A stretch of DNA of 42,296 nt, from NCBI RefSeq assembly GCF_003217295.1, contig NZ_QJTJ01000027.1:1-42296 (forward strand), in the 5' to 3' direction. The notes below the pieces were generated by a model. The model was not told the origin of the DNA. It was given only the letters and a program-made list of their open reading frames with translations, and made no database searches. The stretch comes from Ureibacillus chungkukjangi (GTDB taxonomy: Bacteria; Bacillota; Bacilli; Bacillales_A; Planococcaceae). Positions 33,409 through 41,224 of this stretch are shown piece after piece. Position 1 is the first letter of the stretch, and each line of letters starts with the position of its first letter. The translations under genes and the position numbers were made by a program.

Positions 33409-34509
33409 ATGAAGCATCATATTGCAATACTTGGATTTGGAGTGGTCGGCCAAGGATTCGCCGAAATTATTCAAAACAAGAAGCGACAACTAAAAGAGCA
33501 ATTTGGACTTGATGCAGTCATAGTAGCGGTTAGTGACGTGATGAAGGGCTCACTCTATCATCCTGAGGGACTTTCAATAGAAAATTTATTAAAAGTCGTA
33601 AAAGAAACAGGAAAGCTAGATGCATATCCAGATCAAAAGGGGTTAGTTCGCGGGTTAAATAGTTTTGAAACAATTCGAAATTCTAACGCAAACACAATTG
33701 TTGAGGTTACTTTTACTGATGTAAAAACGGGCCAACCAGCAATCGATCATTGTAAATGTGCCTTTGAACATAGAAGAAATGTCATCATGAGCAATAAGGG
33801 ACCAGTTGCTTTAGCTTATCCCCAATTGCATGCCTTAGCACAGAAAATGCAGGTACAATGGGGCTATGAGGGCTCTGTAATGAGTGGTACACCTGCTCTA
33901 CGTATGCCAATAACTTCATTGGCAGGAAATGATATTTCAGAAATACAAGGTATTTTAAATGGTACTACAAATTATATGCTGACACGCATGGAACAAGGCT
34001 TCTCTTATGAAGAGGCTTTGAAGGAAGCGCAAGCTCTTGGCTACGCAGAGGCAGATCCAACAAGTGATGTTGAAGGATTTGATGCTCTATATAAAATTGT
34101 CATTCTATCGAATGTTATTTTAAACTATCCATTAAAAATTACTGATGTACAGTGTCAGGGTATCTCTCACTTAACTAAAAACCAAATTGAACAGGCAAAG
34201 GCAGAGGGGAAAACCTGGAAGCTAATTGCCAAATTGAAAAAAGAGGAAGATAACATTATCGCCTCTGTAAAACCAGAAATGATAGCTTTAGATCATCCTC
34301 TAGCTAATATTACTGGCGCAACAAATGCTATTACTTACACTTGCGATCTTGCAGGACCAATTACTTTAATAGGGGCTGGAGCAGGAAAGGTAGAAACAGG
34401 TTTTTCTATATTAATCGATTTGATAAATATTCATCGAACGAGAAAGTCTGTGGAGGAGGGAGCTTGTGGAAAGGACATTATTACAGAAGAGAATGTTGTT
34501 AGCAGGTGA
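33409..34509 (+). CDS. Homoserine dehydrogenase-like protein, ACT domain absent
   Basis: The 366 residues contain the homoserine dehydrogenase core: NAD(P)-binding IAILGFGVVGQGFAEII at the N-terminus, MSNKGPVAL with the catalytic lysine K130, and GILNGTTNYMLTRMEQG followed by EAQALGYAEADPTSDVEGFDA. It ends without the regulatory ACT domain of the biosynthetic enzyme, so it should escape feedback by threonine. ATG 33409 has AAGGAGGA 6 bases upstream; an ATG at 33391 overlaps that site and is unlikely. In this operon it may reduce aspartate semialdehyde to homoserine, or act on a similar intermediate. It overlaps the aldehyde dehydrogenase gene by 44 bases. Confidence 0.87.
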   Translation: MKHHIAILGFGVVGQGFAEIIQNKKRQLKEQFGLDAVIVAVSDVMKGSLYHPEGLSIENLLKVVKETGKLDAYPDQKGLVRGLNSFETIRNSNANTIVEVTFTDVKTGQPAIDHCKCAFEHRRNVIMSNKGPVALAYPQLHALAQKMQVQWGYEGSVMSGTPALRMPITSLAGNDISEIQGILNGTTNYMLTRMEQGFSYEEALKEAQALGYAEADPTSDVEGFDALYKIVILSNVILNYPLKITDVQCQGISHLTKNQIEQAKAEGKTWKLIAKLKKEEDNIIASVKPEMIALDHPLANITGATNAITYTCDLAGPITLIGAGAGKVETGFSILIDLINIHRTRKSVEEGACGKDIITEENVVSR

Positions 34510-35911
34510 GTGGGTAATCGGTACAAATTTAATAGATGTTGAAAATCCACAGGATGGAGAGATTATTGCTCAAGTGCCTGCTGCAACTAAGGAAGAAGTG
34601 CTTTTTGCTATTCAAGAAGGGGTACAGGGTGCAGAGATTGCAAGTCGTTTATCAACCTTTGAAAGAATGGGCATTTTGAAAAGGGCAGCGGATTGGATTG
34701 ATGAAAAGCAATCACTTTTTGCAGAAACCATAGCTACAGAAGGCAGTAAAACAATTCGTGAAGCTAGAAAAGAAGTTATGCGCTGTATTGAAACTATCCG
34801 AATTTCTGCCGAGGAAGCAAGACGAATCCATGGTGAAACAATCCCCTTTGACCAAACGGCAGGAAACGAGAATCGAGTGGGCTATTACCAGCGGTTCCCG
34901 ATTGGATTAATCGTTGCAATTACGCCCTTTAATGACCCTTTGAATTTGGTTGCCCATAAATTAGGACCAGCAATTGCAGCTGGTAATTCAATCATCATCA
35001 AACCATCCTCAGTAACGCCAATTAGTGCTTTGTTGCTTGCAGAAGCATTCACACAGGCAGGCCTACCTAAAAAGATTTTGTCAGTTATTACAGGTCATTC
35101 AAGTGAAATTGGAGATGTTCTTGTTTCACATCCAGACGTTCGTATGATTTCCTTTACTGGCGGCTATGAAGCAGGAAAAATAATTTCATCTAAGGCAGGC
35201 ATTAAAAAACTAAGTATGGAGCTTGGATCTAATTCTCCTTGTATCGTGCTAAAGGATGCAGACATTCTTGAGGCGGTTAAAGCAATTGCTTCAGGTGCAT
35301 TTTGGGCAGCGGGACAAAACTGCCTGGGTGTCCAAAGAGTTTATATTGAAAAGGAAGTTTACAAGATTTTTGAAGAATTAGTAGCAGAAGCAACGAAGCA
35401 ACTTTCAGTAGGAGATAAGTTAAGCGAAGAGACGGAAATGGGTCCTTTGATTACAGAAAGAGAAGCTATTCGAATTGAAAAACTAGTACAGGAAGCGCTA
35501 AGAAATGGGGCATCACTTCTTTGTGGGGGTACGAGAAAAGGTGCTTTCTATTCACCTACCGTCCTAACTAATGTCGATTCAAATAGTAAAATCGCTCAGG
35601 AGGAAATCTTTGGTCCGGTTTTAATCCTTGAAAAAGTTAATGATTTAGAAGAAGCAATACAAAAATCAAATAATGTCTCCTATGGTCTTCAGGCAGGTAT
35701 CTTTACACAAAACCTTGATAATGCCTTTAAAGCCATTCGCGAATTGGAATGCGGTGGCGTTATTGTAAATGATAGCAGTGATTTCCGAATTGACGCAATG
35801 CCATTTGGTGGTGTTAAACAGTCAGGGATTGGAAGAGAAGGGGTAGCATTTTCTATACAGGAGATGACCGAGCAAAAGGTAGTATGCTTTAAACTTAACT
35901 CTAATTTCTAA
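34466..35911 (+). CDS. Aldehyde dehydrogenase, probably aspartate-semialdehyde oxidising (DoeC role)
   Basis: This is a 481-residue NAD(P)-dependent aldehyde dehydrogenase. Motifs: GLIVAITPFNDPLN with the oxyanion asparagine, AGNSIIIKPSS, FTGGYEAGK, MELGSNSPCIVL with the general-base glutamate, and the catalytic cysteine C286 in AAGQNCLGVQRV; then EEIFGPVLIL and PFGGVKQSGIGREG. In ectoine catabolism DoeC oxidises aspartate semialdehyde to aspartate, and this is the natural candidate. The start is GTG at 34466 with GGAGGAGGG 5 bases upstream, inside the end of the preceding gene; ATG 34493 is an alternative. It is last of the enzyme genes before the importer. Confidence 0.9.
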   Translation: MERTLLQKRMLLAGEWVIGTNLIDVENPQDGEIIAQVPAATKEEVLFAIQEGVQGAEIASRLSTFERMGILKRAADWIDEKQSLFAETIATEGSKTIREARKEVMRCIETIRISAEEARRIHGETIPFDQTAGNENRVGYYQRFPIGLIVAITPFNDPLNLVAHKLGPAIAAGNSIIIKPSSVTPISALLLAEAFTQAGLPKKILSVITGHSSEIGDVLVSHPDVRMISFTGGYEAGKIISSKAGIKKLSMELGSNSPCIVLKDADILEAVKAIASGAFWAAGQNCLGVQRVYIEKEVYKIFEELVAEATKQLSVGDKLSEETEMGPLITEREAIRIEKLVQEALRNGASLLCGGTRKGAFYSPTVLTNVDSNSKIAQEEIFGPVLILEKVNDLEEAIQKSNNVSYGLQAGIFTQNLDNAFKAIRELECGGVIVNDSSDFRIDAMPFGGVKQSGIGREGVAFSIQEMTEQKVVCFKLNSNF

Positions 35912-35954
35912 TCTAATAGATTGTTCATTTAAAAAACTAGGAGGTTGGTTTTCG

Positions 35955-36836
35955 ATGAAAAAAATTGCACTAATGTTTTTAGCAGCATTAACCATGCTTG
36001 TATTGGCAGCGTGTGGTGGAGAGGGTGAAGCATCAACTGATGGTGCCGGAAAACTTGCACAGCTACAAGACGCAGGTAAAGTTAAAATCGGTTTTGCAAA
36101 TGAAGTACCTTATGCATATGAAGAAAATGGTGAGATAAAAGGAGCCAATGTAGATATTGCAAAAGCTGTATTTAAAGAGCTTGGAATTGAAGAGGTTGAA
36201 GCACAATTAGCGGACTTTAGTCAGCTTATTCCTGGAGTACAAGCGAATCAGTTTGATGTTATCACAGCAGGAATGGCCATCAAGGCAGATCGTTGTGAAC
36301 GTGTTTTATTTAGCGAACCTGAGATGAAATACGGTGAAGGATTAATCGTTGCAGCTGGTAACCCAAAAAATATTCAAAGCTATAAAGATATTGCAGCAAA
36401 TTCAGATTTAAAAGTGGTAGTAATGGAAGGCACAACTGAAATTGAATTTTTAAAACAAGAAGGGGTAAGCCCAGAGCAAATTATTACAGCTCCTGATATT
36501 CCTGCAACCTTCTCTGCTGTTCAAGCAGGTCGTGCAGATGCAACAACAGGTACTGAAATGACGGTGAAGATGGCATTGGAATCGGCAGGTACTGACAAAT
36601 TAGAATTTGTTGAAACATTTGAGCAACCAGCAGTTGATGGAGTACCGAGCTATGGTGCAGCAGCTTTCAACTTAAATAACGAGGAATTACGTACTGCCTA
36701 TAATGAGAAGCTAGAAGAGCTAAAAGAAAACGGAACAATTGCAAAAATACTAGAGGAAAATGGCTTTAGTGAAATTAGTAACATGGTTGAAGTTGGATCA
36801 GTTACAACTGAGCAGCTTTGCGGTGGAGAAGGTTAA
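35955..36836 (+). CDS. ehuB: Ectoine/hydroxyectoine-type substrate-binding lipoprotein (EhuB)
   Basis: This is a 293-residue extracellular solute-binding protein anchored as a lipoprotein: signal peptide to residue 19 and lipobox LAAC with the acylated C20. The mature part is a polar amino acid-type periplasmic-binding fold. FANEVPYAYEENGEIKGANVDIAKA, DFSQLIPGVQANQFDVITAGMAI and DRCERVLFSEP match my recollection of EhuB, including the aromatic and acidic residues that hold ectoine. AGGAGG precedes the ATG. It is followed by a terminator before ehuC, which would let the binding protein be made in excess. The substrate is inferred from resemblance and neighbours. Confidence 0.86.
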   Translation: MKKIALMFLAALTMLVLAACGGEGEASTDGAGKLAQLQDAGKVKIGFANEVPYAYEENGEIKGANVDIAKAVFKELGIEEVEAQLADFSQLIPGVQANQFDVITAGMAIKADRCERVLFSEPEMKYGEGLIVAAGNPKNIQSYKDIAANSDLKVVVMEGTTEIEFLKQEGVSPEQIITAPDIPATFSAVQAGRADATTGTEMTVKMALESAGTDKLEFVETFEQPAVDGVPSYGAAAFNLNNEELRTAYNEKLEELKENGTIAKILEENGFSEISNMVEVGSVTTEQLCGGEG

Positions 36837-36875
36837 GCTGAAATTAAATACTAGTAAAAGAAATGGTTTCTTAAT

Positions 36876-36913
36876 AGGGACAAGCTTCTTTCGTGAGGAA
36901 GTCCCTTTTTTTT
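36876..36913 (+). terminator. Intra-operon terminator between ehuB and ehuC
   Basis: AGGGAC (36876-36881) pairs with GTCCCT (36901-36906) and TTC with GAA inside after a 4-base bulge; eight T follow. It lies inside an operon, so it is probably a partial terminator. Confidence 0.75.
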
Positions 36914-36963
36914 CATAACCATTTATAGTTTTCTAATTATTCAATAAGAAAGGGATGATCAAT

Positions 36964-37626
36964 ATGAATGCCATTATTGAAATACTTCCACAACTACTGC
37001 GAGGCTTACAGATAACTGTTTCAGTTTTACTAGCTTCAGCAATTATTGCCTACATAGTAGCGTTTATTGCAGGTCTTGCAAGAGCATCTAAAAATACAAT
37101 TTTAAATAAAATTGCAGGTGTCTATATTGAAATCTTTCGAGGCACTTCTTTGATCGTTCAATTGTTCTGGCTGTATTACGCTATTCCTATGCTCTTTGGC
37201 ATTCAATTGGGTTCAAATTGGTGGACGGGTGTAATTGCGATTGGACTTAACTATGGTGCTTATTTAGCTGAAGTTGTTCGTGGTTCTATTTTAGCTGTAG
37301 ACAAAGGACAGACAGAAGCATCAATTGCTTTAAATATGTCGAGTTATCAAAGAATGCGTTTGATTATCTTGCCACAAGCAGTCAGGATGATGCTCCCGGA
37401 GGTTGGAAATTATACGATTCAAATGATGAAAGCAACCTCACTCGTATCGCTTATCGGAATGAGAGATATTTTATACTACGGAGATATCATGCGTAGCACT
37501 AATTTAGCTCAGGCTCCTTTAGTGTATGTTGTTGTTTTACTAATGTATTTCATTCTTGCACTTCCATTCATCTGGTTAACTAGAAAAGGAGAAACACTAT
37601 CGAAGAAAGGGGTGGCTAGCCAATGA
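36964..37626 (+). CDS. ehuC: Ectoine/hydroxyectoine-type ABC permease (EhuC)
   Basis: This 220-residue permease of the polar amino acid (HisM-type) family starts LPQLLRGLQITVSVLLASAI. Membrane helices lie at about 14-40, 52-80, 85-105 and near 185-208. The EAA coupling loop is visible as EASIALNMSSYQRMRLIILPQAVRMMLPEVGN (about 115-146). ATG 36964 is preferred to ATG 36955, which sits inside the AAAGGG ribosome site. Its stop overlaps the ehuD start (ATGA), so the two permeases are made together and probably form the heterodimeric channel. Confidence 0.88.
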   Translation: MNAIIEILPQLLRGLQITVSVLLASAIIAYIVAFIAGLARASKNTILNKIAGVYIEIFRGTSLIVQLFWLYYAIPMLFGIQLGSNWWTGVIAIGLNYGAYLAEVVRGSILAVDKGQTEASIALNMSSYQRMRLIILPQAVRMMLPEVGNYTIQMMKATSLVSLIGMRDILYYGDIMRSTNLAQAPLVYVVVLLMYFILALPFIWLTRKGETLSKKGVASQ

Positions 37627-38372
37627 GTTCAAACTTTAGATGGGAAACATTTGTAGAAGCATTTCCACTTGTATTGCAAGGGTTAGGTTTGACTGTCGGA
37701 TTGACCTTCGCATGTTTTGGATTTGCATTACTCTTCGGTTTTGTATGGATATTCTTAAGACGGATACCTAATAAGCCAATCGTTTGGATTTGTACATGGG
37801 TAATGGAGTTTATCCGGTCGACCCCACCATTAGTTCAGCTATTCTTTCTTTACTATGCTTGGCCAGTGGTACCAGTTGTGGGTGTTACATTAGAGCCTTT
37901 TACATGTGCTGTTTTAGGTATTGGTATACATTACAGTACGTATATTGGTGAAATTTATCGTTCAGGGATTGAAGGTGTTGACAAAGGACAATGGGAGGCT
38001 TCGACTGCACTAAACTTTTCAAATGCAGATAAATGGAAAAAGATTATATTGCCTCAAGCCATACCGCCAACAATCCCAATGCTAGGAAACTATTTCATTA
38101 TTATGTTCAAAGAAGTTCCATTAGCATCGGTAATAGGTGTGGGAGGAATCCTATTTATGGCAAATTCCTATGGAGCTTCACATTTTGCATATCTAGAACC
38201 ACTAACAATTGTTGGAATAATTTTCTTAGCATTAAGCTACCCATCATCCATTTTAATTAGGAAATTAGAAGTGAAAATGAATACACGCTTTGACAAGAAT
38301 GCAGTTTTATCAAAATCGAAAATGAAAACAATCCAAGGAATGAATCTTGAGGGGAGCGATCGTATTGTCTGA
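37623..38372 (+). CDS. ehuD: Ectoine/hydroxyectoine-type ABC permease (EhuD)
   Basis: This 249-residue permease is the partner of EhuC. It has the FVEAFPLVLQGLGLTVGLTF start, an EFIRSTPPLVQLFFLYYAWP segment and the EAA loop EASTALNFSNADKWKKIILPQAIPPTIPMLGN (about 128-159). The C-terminal tail after the last helix is long and basic (about 217-249). The start overlaps the ehuC stop, with a GAAAGGGGTG site upstream. The stop lies 8 bases inside ehuA. Assignment to Ehu rather than another polar amino acid importer depends on EhuB and the catabolic genes. Confidence 0.87.
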   Translation: MSSNFRWETFVEAFPLVLQGLGLTVGLTFACFGFALLFGFVWIFLRRIPNKPIVWICTWVMEFIRSTPPLVQLFFLYYAWPVVPVVGVTLEPFTCAVLGIGIHYSTYIGEIYRSGIEGVDKGQWEASTALNFSNADKWKKIILPQAIPPTIPMLGNYFIIMFKEVPLASVIGVGGILFMANSYGASHFAYLEPLTIVGIIFLALSYPSSILIRKLEVKMNTRFDKNAVLSKSKMKTIQGMNLEGSDRIV

Positions 38373-39183
38373 GACATTAGTGAAAGATAAAAAGAGTAGT
38401 ATTTTATTAAATTCTGAGCCAATTGTTAAATATCGTGATGTCACGAAATCTTTTGGTGACGTACATGTACTCAAGGGCATCAATCTTGATATCCATCCAG
38501 GTGAGAAAATTGCGGTAATTGGACCAAGTGGTTCAGGTAAAACAACAATTATTCGCATGCTAATGACTCTAGAGGAACCGAGCTCAGGGGACATAATTGT
38601 CAATGGAACAAATTTATGGAAGATGGACAAAAAGGGTTTAAGTATTCGTGCAAATGAAAAACATCTACGTGATGTTCGCGGAGACATTGGAATGGTCTTT
38701 CAGCATTTTAATTTATTCCCCCATATGACGATTTTAGAAAATTGTATGTCTGCACCAATACATGTCAAAAAAGAAAATAAGGAAGAGGTCCGAGAAAGAT
38801 CTATAAAAATGCTGGACCGTGTAGGACTGGGCGATAAATTAGAATTCTATCCATCACAGCTTTCTGGAGGACAAAAGCAACGTGTAGCAATGGCTCGCGC
38901 TTTAGTCATGAGACCGAAAATCATGCTGTTCGATGAAGTTACATCAGCGCTTGATCCTGAATTAGTAGGTGAAGTATTAGAGGTAATCCGTGATATCGCA
39001 AAAAATGACGATATGGCAATGGTATTAGTTACACATGAAATGGACTTCGCTCTTGATGTGGCAGATAAAGTATTATTTCTAGATCAAGGGGTAATTGCAG
39101 AACAGGGGGCAGCTAGGGATGTACTCGAACATACAGAAAATGAACGAGTACAAGCATTCTTAAAAAGATTTAGAAGGGGATAA
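38365..39183 (+). CDS. ehuA: Ectoine/hydroxyectoine-type ABC ATPase (EhuA)
   Basis: This 272-residue ATPase energises the EhuC/EhuD channel. The first 20 residues are a short polar lead. The Walker A is GPSGSGKTT (about 53-61), the Q-loop FQHFNLFPHM, the signature LSGGQKQRVAMARAL (about 159-173), Walker B IMLFDEVTSALDPE and the switch region VLVTHEMDFALDVAD, all typical of polar amino acid importers. TTG 38365 is chosen because GAGGGGAG lies 8 bases before it; TTG 38347 lies before that site. It is the last gene of the operon and ends at a strong terminator. Confidence 0.9.
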   Translation: MSETLVKDKKSSILLNSEPIVKYRDVTKSFGDVHVLKGINLDIHPGEKIAVIGPSGSGKTTIIRMLMTLEEPSSGDIIVNGTNLWKMDKKGLSIRANEKHLRDVRGDIGMVFQHFNLFPHMTILENCMSAPIHVKKENKEEVRERSIKMLDRVGLGDKLEFYPSQLSGGQKQRVAMARALVMRPKIMLFDEVTSALDPELVGEVLEVIRDIAKNDDMAMVLVTHEMDFALDVADKVLFLDQGVIAEQGAARDVLEHTENERVQAFLKRFRRG

Positions 39184-39185
39184 GC

Positions 39186-39228
39186 AAAAAAACGAGTAGA
39201 ATTTCACTTAACTGAAATTCTACTCGTT
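39186..39228. terminator. Bidirectional terminator between ehuA and guaC
   Basis: A perfect 16-bp stem (39191-39206 with 39213-39228; ends AACGAGTAGA and TCTACTCGTT) with a 6-base loop. Seven A on the left give a T run on the minus strand for guaC; the plus strand side has TTTATT. Confidence 0.92.
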
Positions 39229-39236
39229 TATTGATA

Positions 39237-40220
39237 TTAATATACTTTATCTCCATTGAAGATAGAATTTTTTACTACTACATAGTCGACTGTACGGATT
39301 GAGTCTAGTTTACTTCCACCAGCATAAGAAATAGATGATTGTAAATCCTGTTCCATTTCTACTAAAGTATCCATTAAAGATCCTTTATGTTCCACGTACA
39401 TTTTTTTACCTTCAACGTTTTTCTTTTCGCCCTTTTGGAACTCAGAAGCAGAACCAAAGTATTCTTTAAACATTTTACCGTCTTTAACAACTGTTTGGCC
39501 TGGAGATTCCTCATGACCAGCAAATAGAGAACCGATCATTACCATTGAAGCGCCGAATCGAACTGATTTTGCGATGTCACCATTTGTACGAATACCACCG
39601 TCAGCAATAATTGGTTTAGTTGCTGCCTTTGAACACCAACGAAGTGCTGCTAATTGCCAACCACCAGTACCAAATCCTGTTTTAATCTTCGTGATACATA
39701 CTTTACCTGGTCCAATACCAACTTTAGTTGCATCGGCTCCTGCATTTTCAAGCTCGCGAACTGCTTCAGGAGTACCTACATTGCCAGCGATAACAAAGCT
39801 TTGTGGTAAATGATGCTTAATATGCTTAATCATATTAATAACAGCGTTCGAATGTCCATGAGCAATATCGATTGTTATGAATTCAGGAATTAACTCTTCT
39901 ACAGCTAATTGCTCAATGAATGCATACTCTTCTTCTTTAACACCAACAGAAATAGAAGCAATCAATTTGCGAGAGTGCATATTTTTTATGAATTCTGAAC
40001 GAGTTTCCGGGTTAAATCGATGCATGATATAAAAGTAACCATTTTCAGCTAGGTTAATGGCAATCGTTTCATCAATAATAGTTTGCATGTTTGCAGGTAC
40101 TACTGGCAATTTAAATTTATGACCCCCAAACATAATGGAAGTATCACATTCTGATCGACTATTTACTATACATTTATTTGGGATTAATTGAATATCTTCA
40201 TAATCAAATACGTTTTCCAT
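39237..40220 (-). CDS. guaC: GMP reductase
   Basis: This NADPH-dependent enzyme converts GMP to IMP, returning guanine nucleotides to the purine pool. The 327 residues form an IMPDH-like barrel: [72 protein letters not shown], and the catalytic cysteine C175 in [12 protein letters not shown], then [19 protein letters not shown]. There are no CBS domains, which with the length distinguishes it from IMP dehydrogenase. GAGGTG lies before the ATG. It has its own promoter (40284-40312) and terminator. Confidence 0.96.
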   Translation of the reverse strand: MENVFDYEDIQLIPNKCIVNSRSECDTSIMFGGHKFKLPVVPANMQTIIDETIAINLAENGYFYIMHRFNPETRSEFIKNMHSRKLIASISVGVKEEEYAFIEQLAVEELIPEFITIDIAHGHSNAVINMIKHIKHHLPQSFVIAGNVGTPEAVRELENAGADATKVGIGPGKVCITKIKTGFGTGGWQLAALRWCSKAATKPIIADGGIRTNGDIAKSVRFGASMVMIGSLFAGHEESPGQTVVKDGKMFKEYFGSASEFQKGEKKNVEGKKMYVEHKGSLMDTLVEMEQDLQSSISYAGGSKLDSIRTVDYVVVKNSIFNGDKVY

Positions 40221-40283
40221 TTAAGAACACCTCTAAATCACGAATATTTTTTAGTAATAGGCATTAATTGTTCGCCCTTTGGT

Positions 40284-40312
40284 AATTTACCTTATTTTTG
40301 AGACTATGTCAA
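40284..40312 (-). promoter_or_regulatory. Sigma-A promoter of guaC
   Basis: On the minus strand TTGACA (complement of 40307-40312) and TAAATT (complement of 40284-40289) are exactly 17 bases apart, about 65 bases upstream of the guaC ATG. The -35 is perfect. The rest of 40221-40486 is AT-rich; a plus-strand TTGACA at 40416-40421 may belong to the next gene, but a good -10 was not found. Confidence 0.6.
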
Positions 40313-40486
40313 AGTATTTCTAAATAAAGCGCGTATTTTTTAGCTTGTCCGAAAGAAGTGAGTATATAAACCAAAATAGATGAAACTTTTAATAATATAT
40401 ATTATGTAAGAATTATTGACATAAAGTTAAATATATTTGAATAAAAGTAGGGCATTGTAATCATATTAAATTTCGAAGGAGATGAT

Positions 40487-40714
40487 ATGATGCCAAGAAG
40501 ATCAGAAAATCAACATGTAGAAGCAACACCACATTTTGATGGCAAAGAGACGTTAAATAATCCACCAGGTACTGCAAACGAAAAGCTAACAGTCATACAA
40601 TCAAACACTCGAGAAGAATTTGGAATTGAAAAAAATCCTTTTAAATTTAAACCTAGAATCGATCCTGTGATGCAACGATTTGAAAAACTGATGCGAGGAA
40701 CAAAAAGAGACTAA
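40487..40714 (+). CDS. Small hydrophilic protein, unknown function
   Basis: This 75-residue protein is not recognised. It is polar and basic toward the C-terminus (KFKPRIDPVMQRFEKLMRGTKRD), has no membrane helix and no cysteine, and is rich in Asn, Pro and Glu in the first half, so much of it may be unfolded. AAGGAG lies 5 bases before ATG 40487 and 8 before a second ATG at 40490; either could be used. It is a lone gene, divergent from guaC and followed by a small hairpin. It resembles short Bacillales-specific proteins in general character only. Confidence 0.65.
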   Translation: MMPRRSENQHVEATPHFDGKETLNNPPGTANEKLTVIQSNTREEFGIEKNPFKFKPRIDPVMQRFEKLMRGTKRD

Positions 40715-40721
40715 AAAATAC

Positions 40722-40744
40722 ATCTCGTTCAATTTGAACGGGAT
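40722..40744 (+). terminator. Possible terminator after the 75-residue gene
   Basis: ATCTCGTTCAA (40722-40732) and TTGAACGGGAT (40734-40744) pair with one G-T, with a very short loop, followed by TATTTTAT. The T run is weak. Confidence 0.45.
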
Positions 40745-40890
40745 TATTTTATCGTTTGGGGGGAGTTTTGTATAAGTAATTATTTTGAATCAAAAATAAC
40801 ACGAAACTAAAAATCAATTTTACATATAAGGCTAACGCACAATAGGCTTACATCTCTCCTCATAAACTAGAGGAAGGAGGGAGCTAATCG

Positions 40891-41106
40891 ATGCTTGATA
40901 AAATCAAACTTTTAATTGGTCAGCCGATTGGCGTTGCGTTTAAAAATGGACTTAGCGTCTCGGGTGTCTTATGTGATGCAGATGAAGACGAAATTTGTTT
41001 ATTAGAATACTTATATCAACAAAAATTTGTACAAAAATATTATGATTATGAGCTAATACAAGGTATTTATATATTCCCTAGCTGTGATAATGATTTACTA
41101 AATTAA
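40891..41106 (+). CDS. Small protein, possibly Sm-like beta barrel, unknown function
   Basis: This 71-residue protein is not recognised. GQPIGVAFKNGLSVSGVLCDADEDEICLLEYLYQQ reads as alternating strands with a glycine-linked turn, reminiscent of Sm-like barrels in which a ligand- or RNA-binding face follows a short helix (here LDKIKLLI). The rest is rich in Tyr and ends polar. Two cysteines (positions 28 and 65) are present. GGAGGG lies about 8 bases before the ATG. It stands alone with its own terminator. The Sm-like idea is only a reading of the pattern; a spore-coat-type small protein is another option. Confidence 0.6.
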   Translation: MLDKIKLLIGQPIGVAFKNGLSVSGVLCDADEDEICLLEYLYQQKFVQKYYDYELIQGIYIFPSCDNDLLN

Positions 41107-41126
41107 TAAAAACTTGAATAATATAC

Positions 41127-41164
41127 AATGAGGTATCTTAATAGTAGGGTACCTTATTTTTTTT
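41127..41164 (+). terminator. Terminator after the 71-residue gene
   Basis: AATGAGGTA (41127-41135) pairs with TACCTTATT (41150-41158) with one G-T pair; eight T follow. Confidence 0.75.
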
Positions 41165-41185
41165 AAAACCACTCTAAAAAGGCAA

Positions 41186-41221
41186 AATGTGCGGACAAGT
41201 ATTTAATTTTGTCCGCACATT
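41186..41221 (-). terminator. Terminator of the minus-strand regulator gene
   Basis: A perfect 13-bp stem (AATGTGCGGACAA 41186-41198 with TTGTCCGCACATT 41209-41221) lies 4 bases after the regulator's stop. On the minus strand it runs into TTTTGCCTTTTT. Confidence 0.78.
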
Positions 41222-41224
41222 GTC

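Noticed and set aside
30934..34509. A methionine or threonine biosynthesis operon
   Set aside because: The trans-sulfuration-type and homoserine dehydrogenase-like genes might suggest this, but no S-box or T-box leader was seen and the genes are embedded between catabolic and import genes.
39237..40220. IMP dehydrogenase
   Set aside because: Length of 327 residues and absence of CBS domains indicate GMP reductase.
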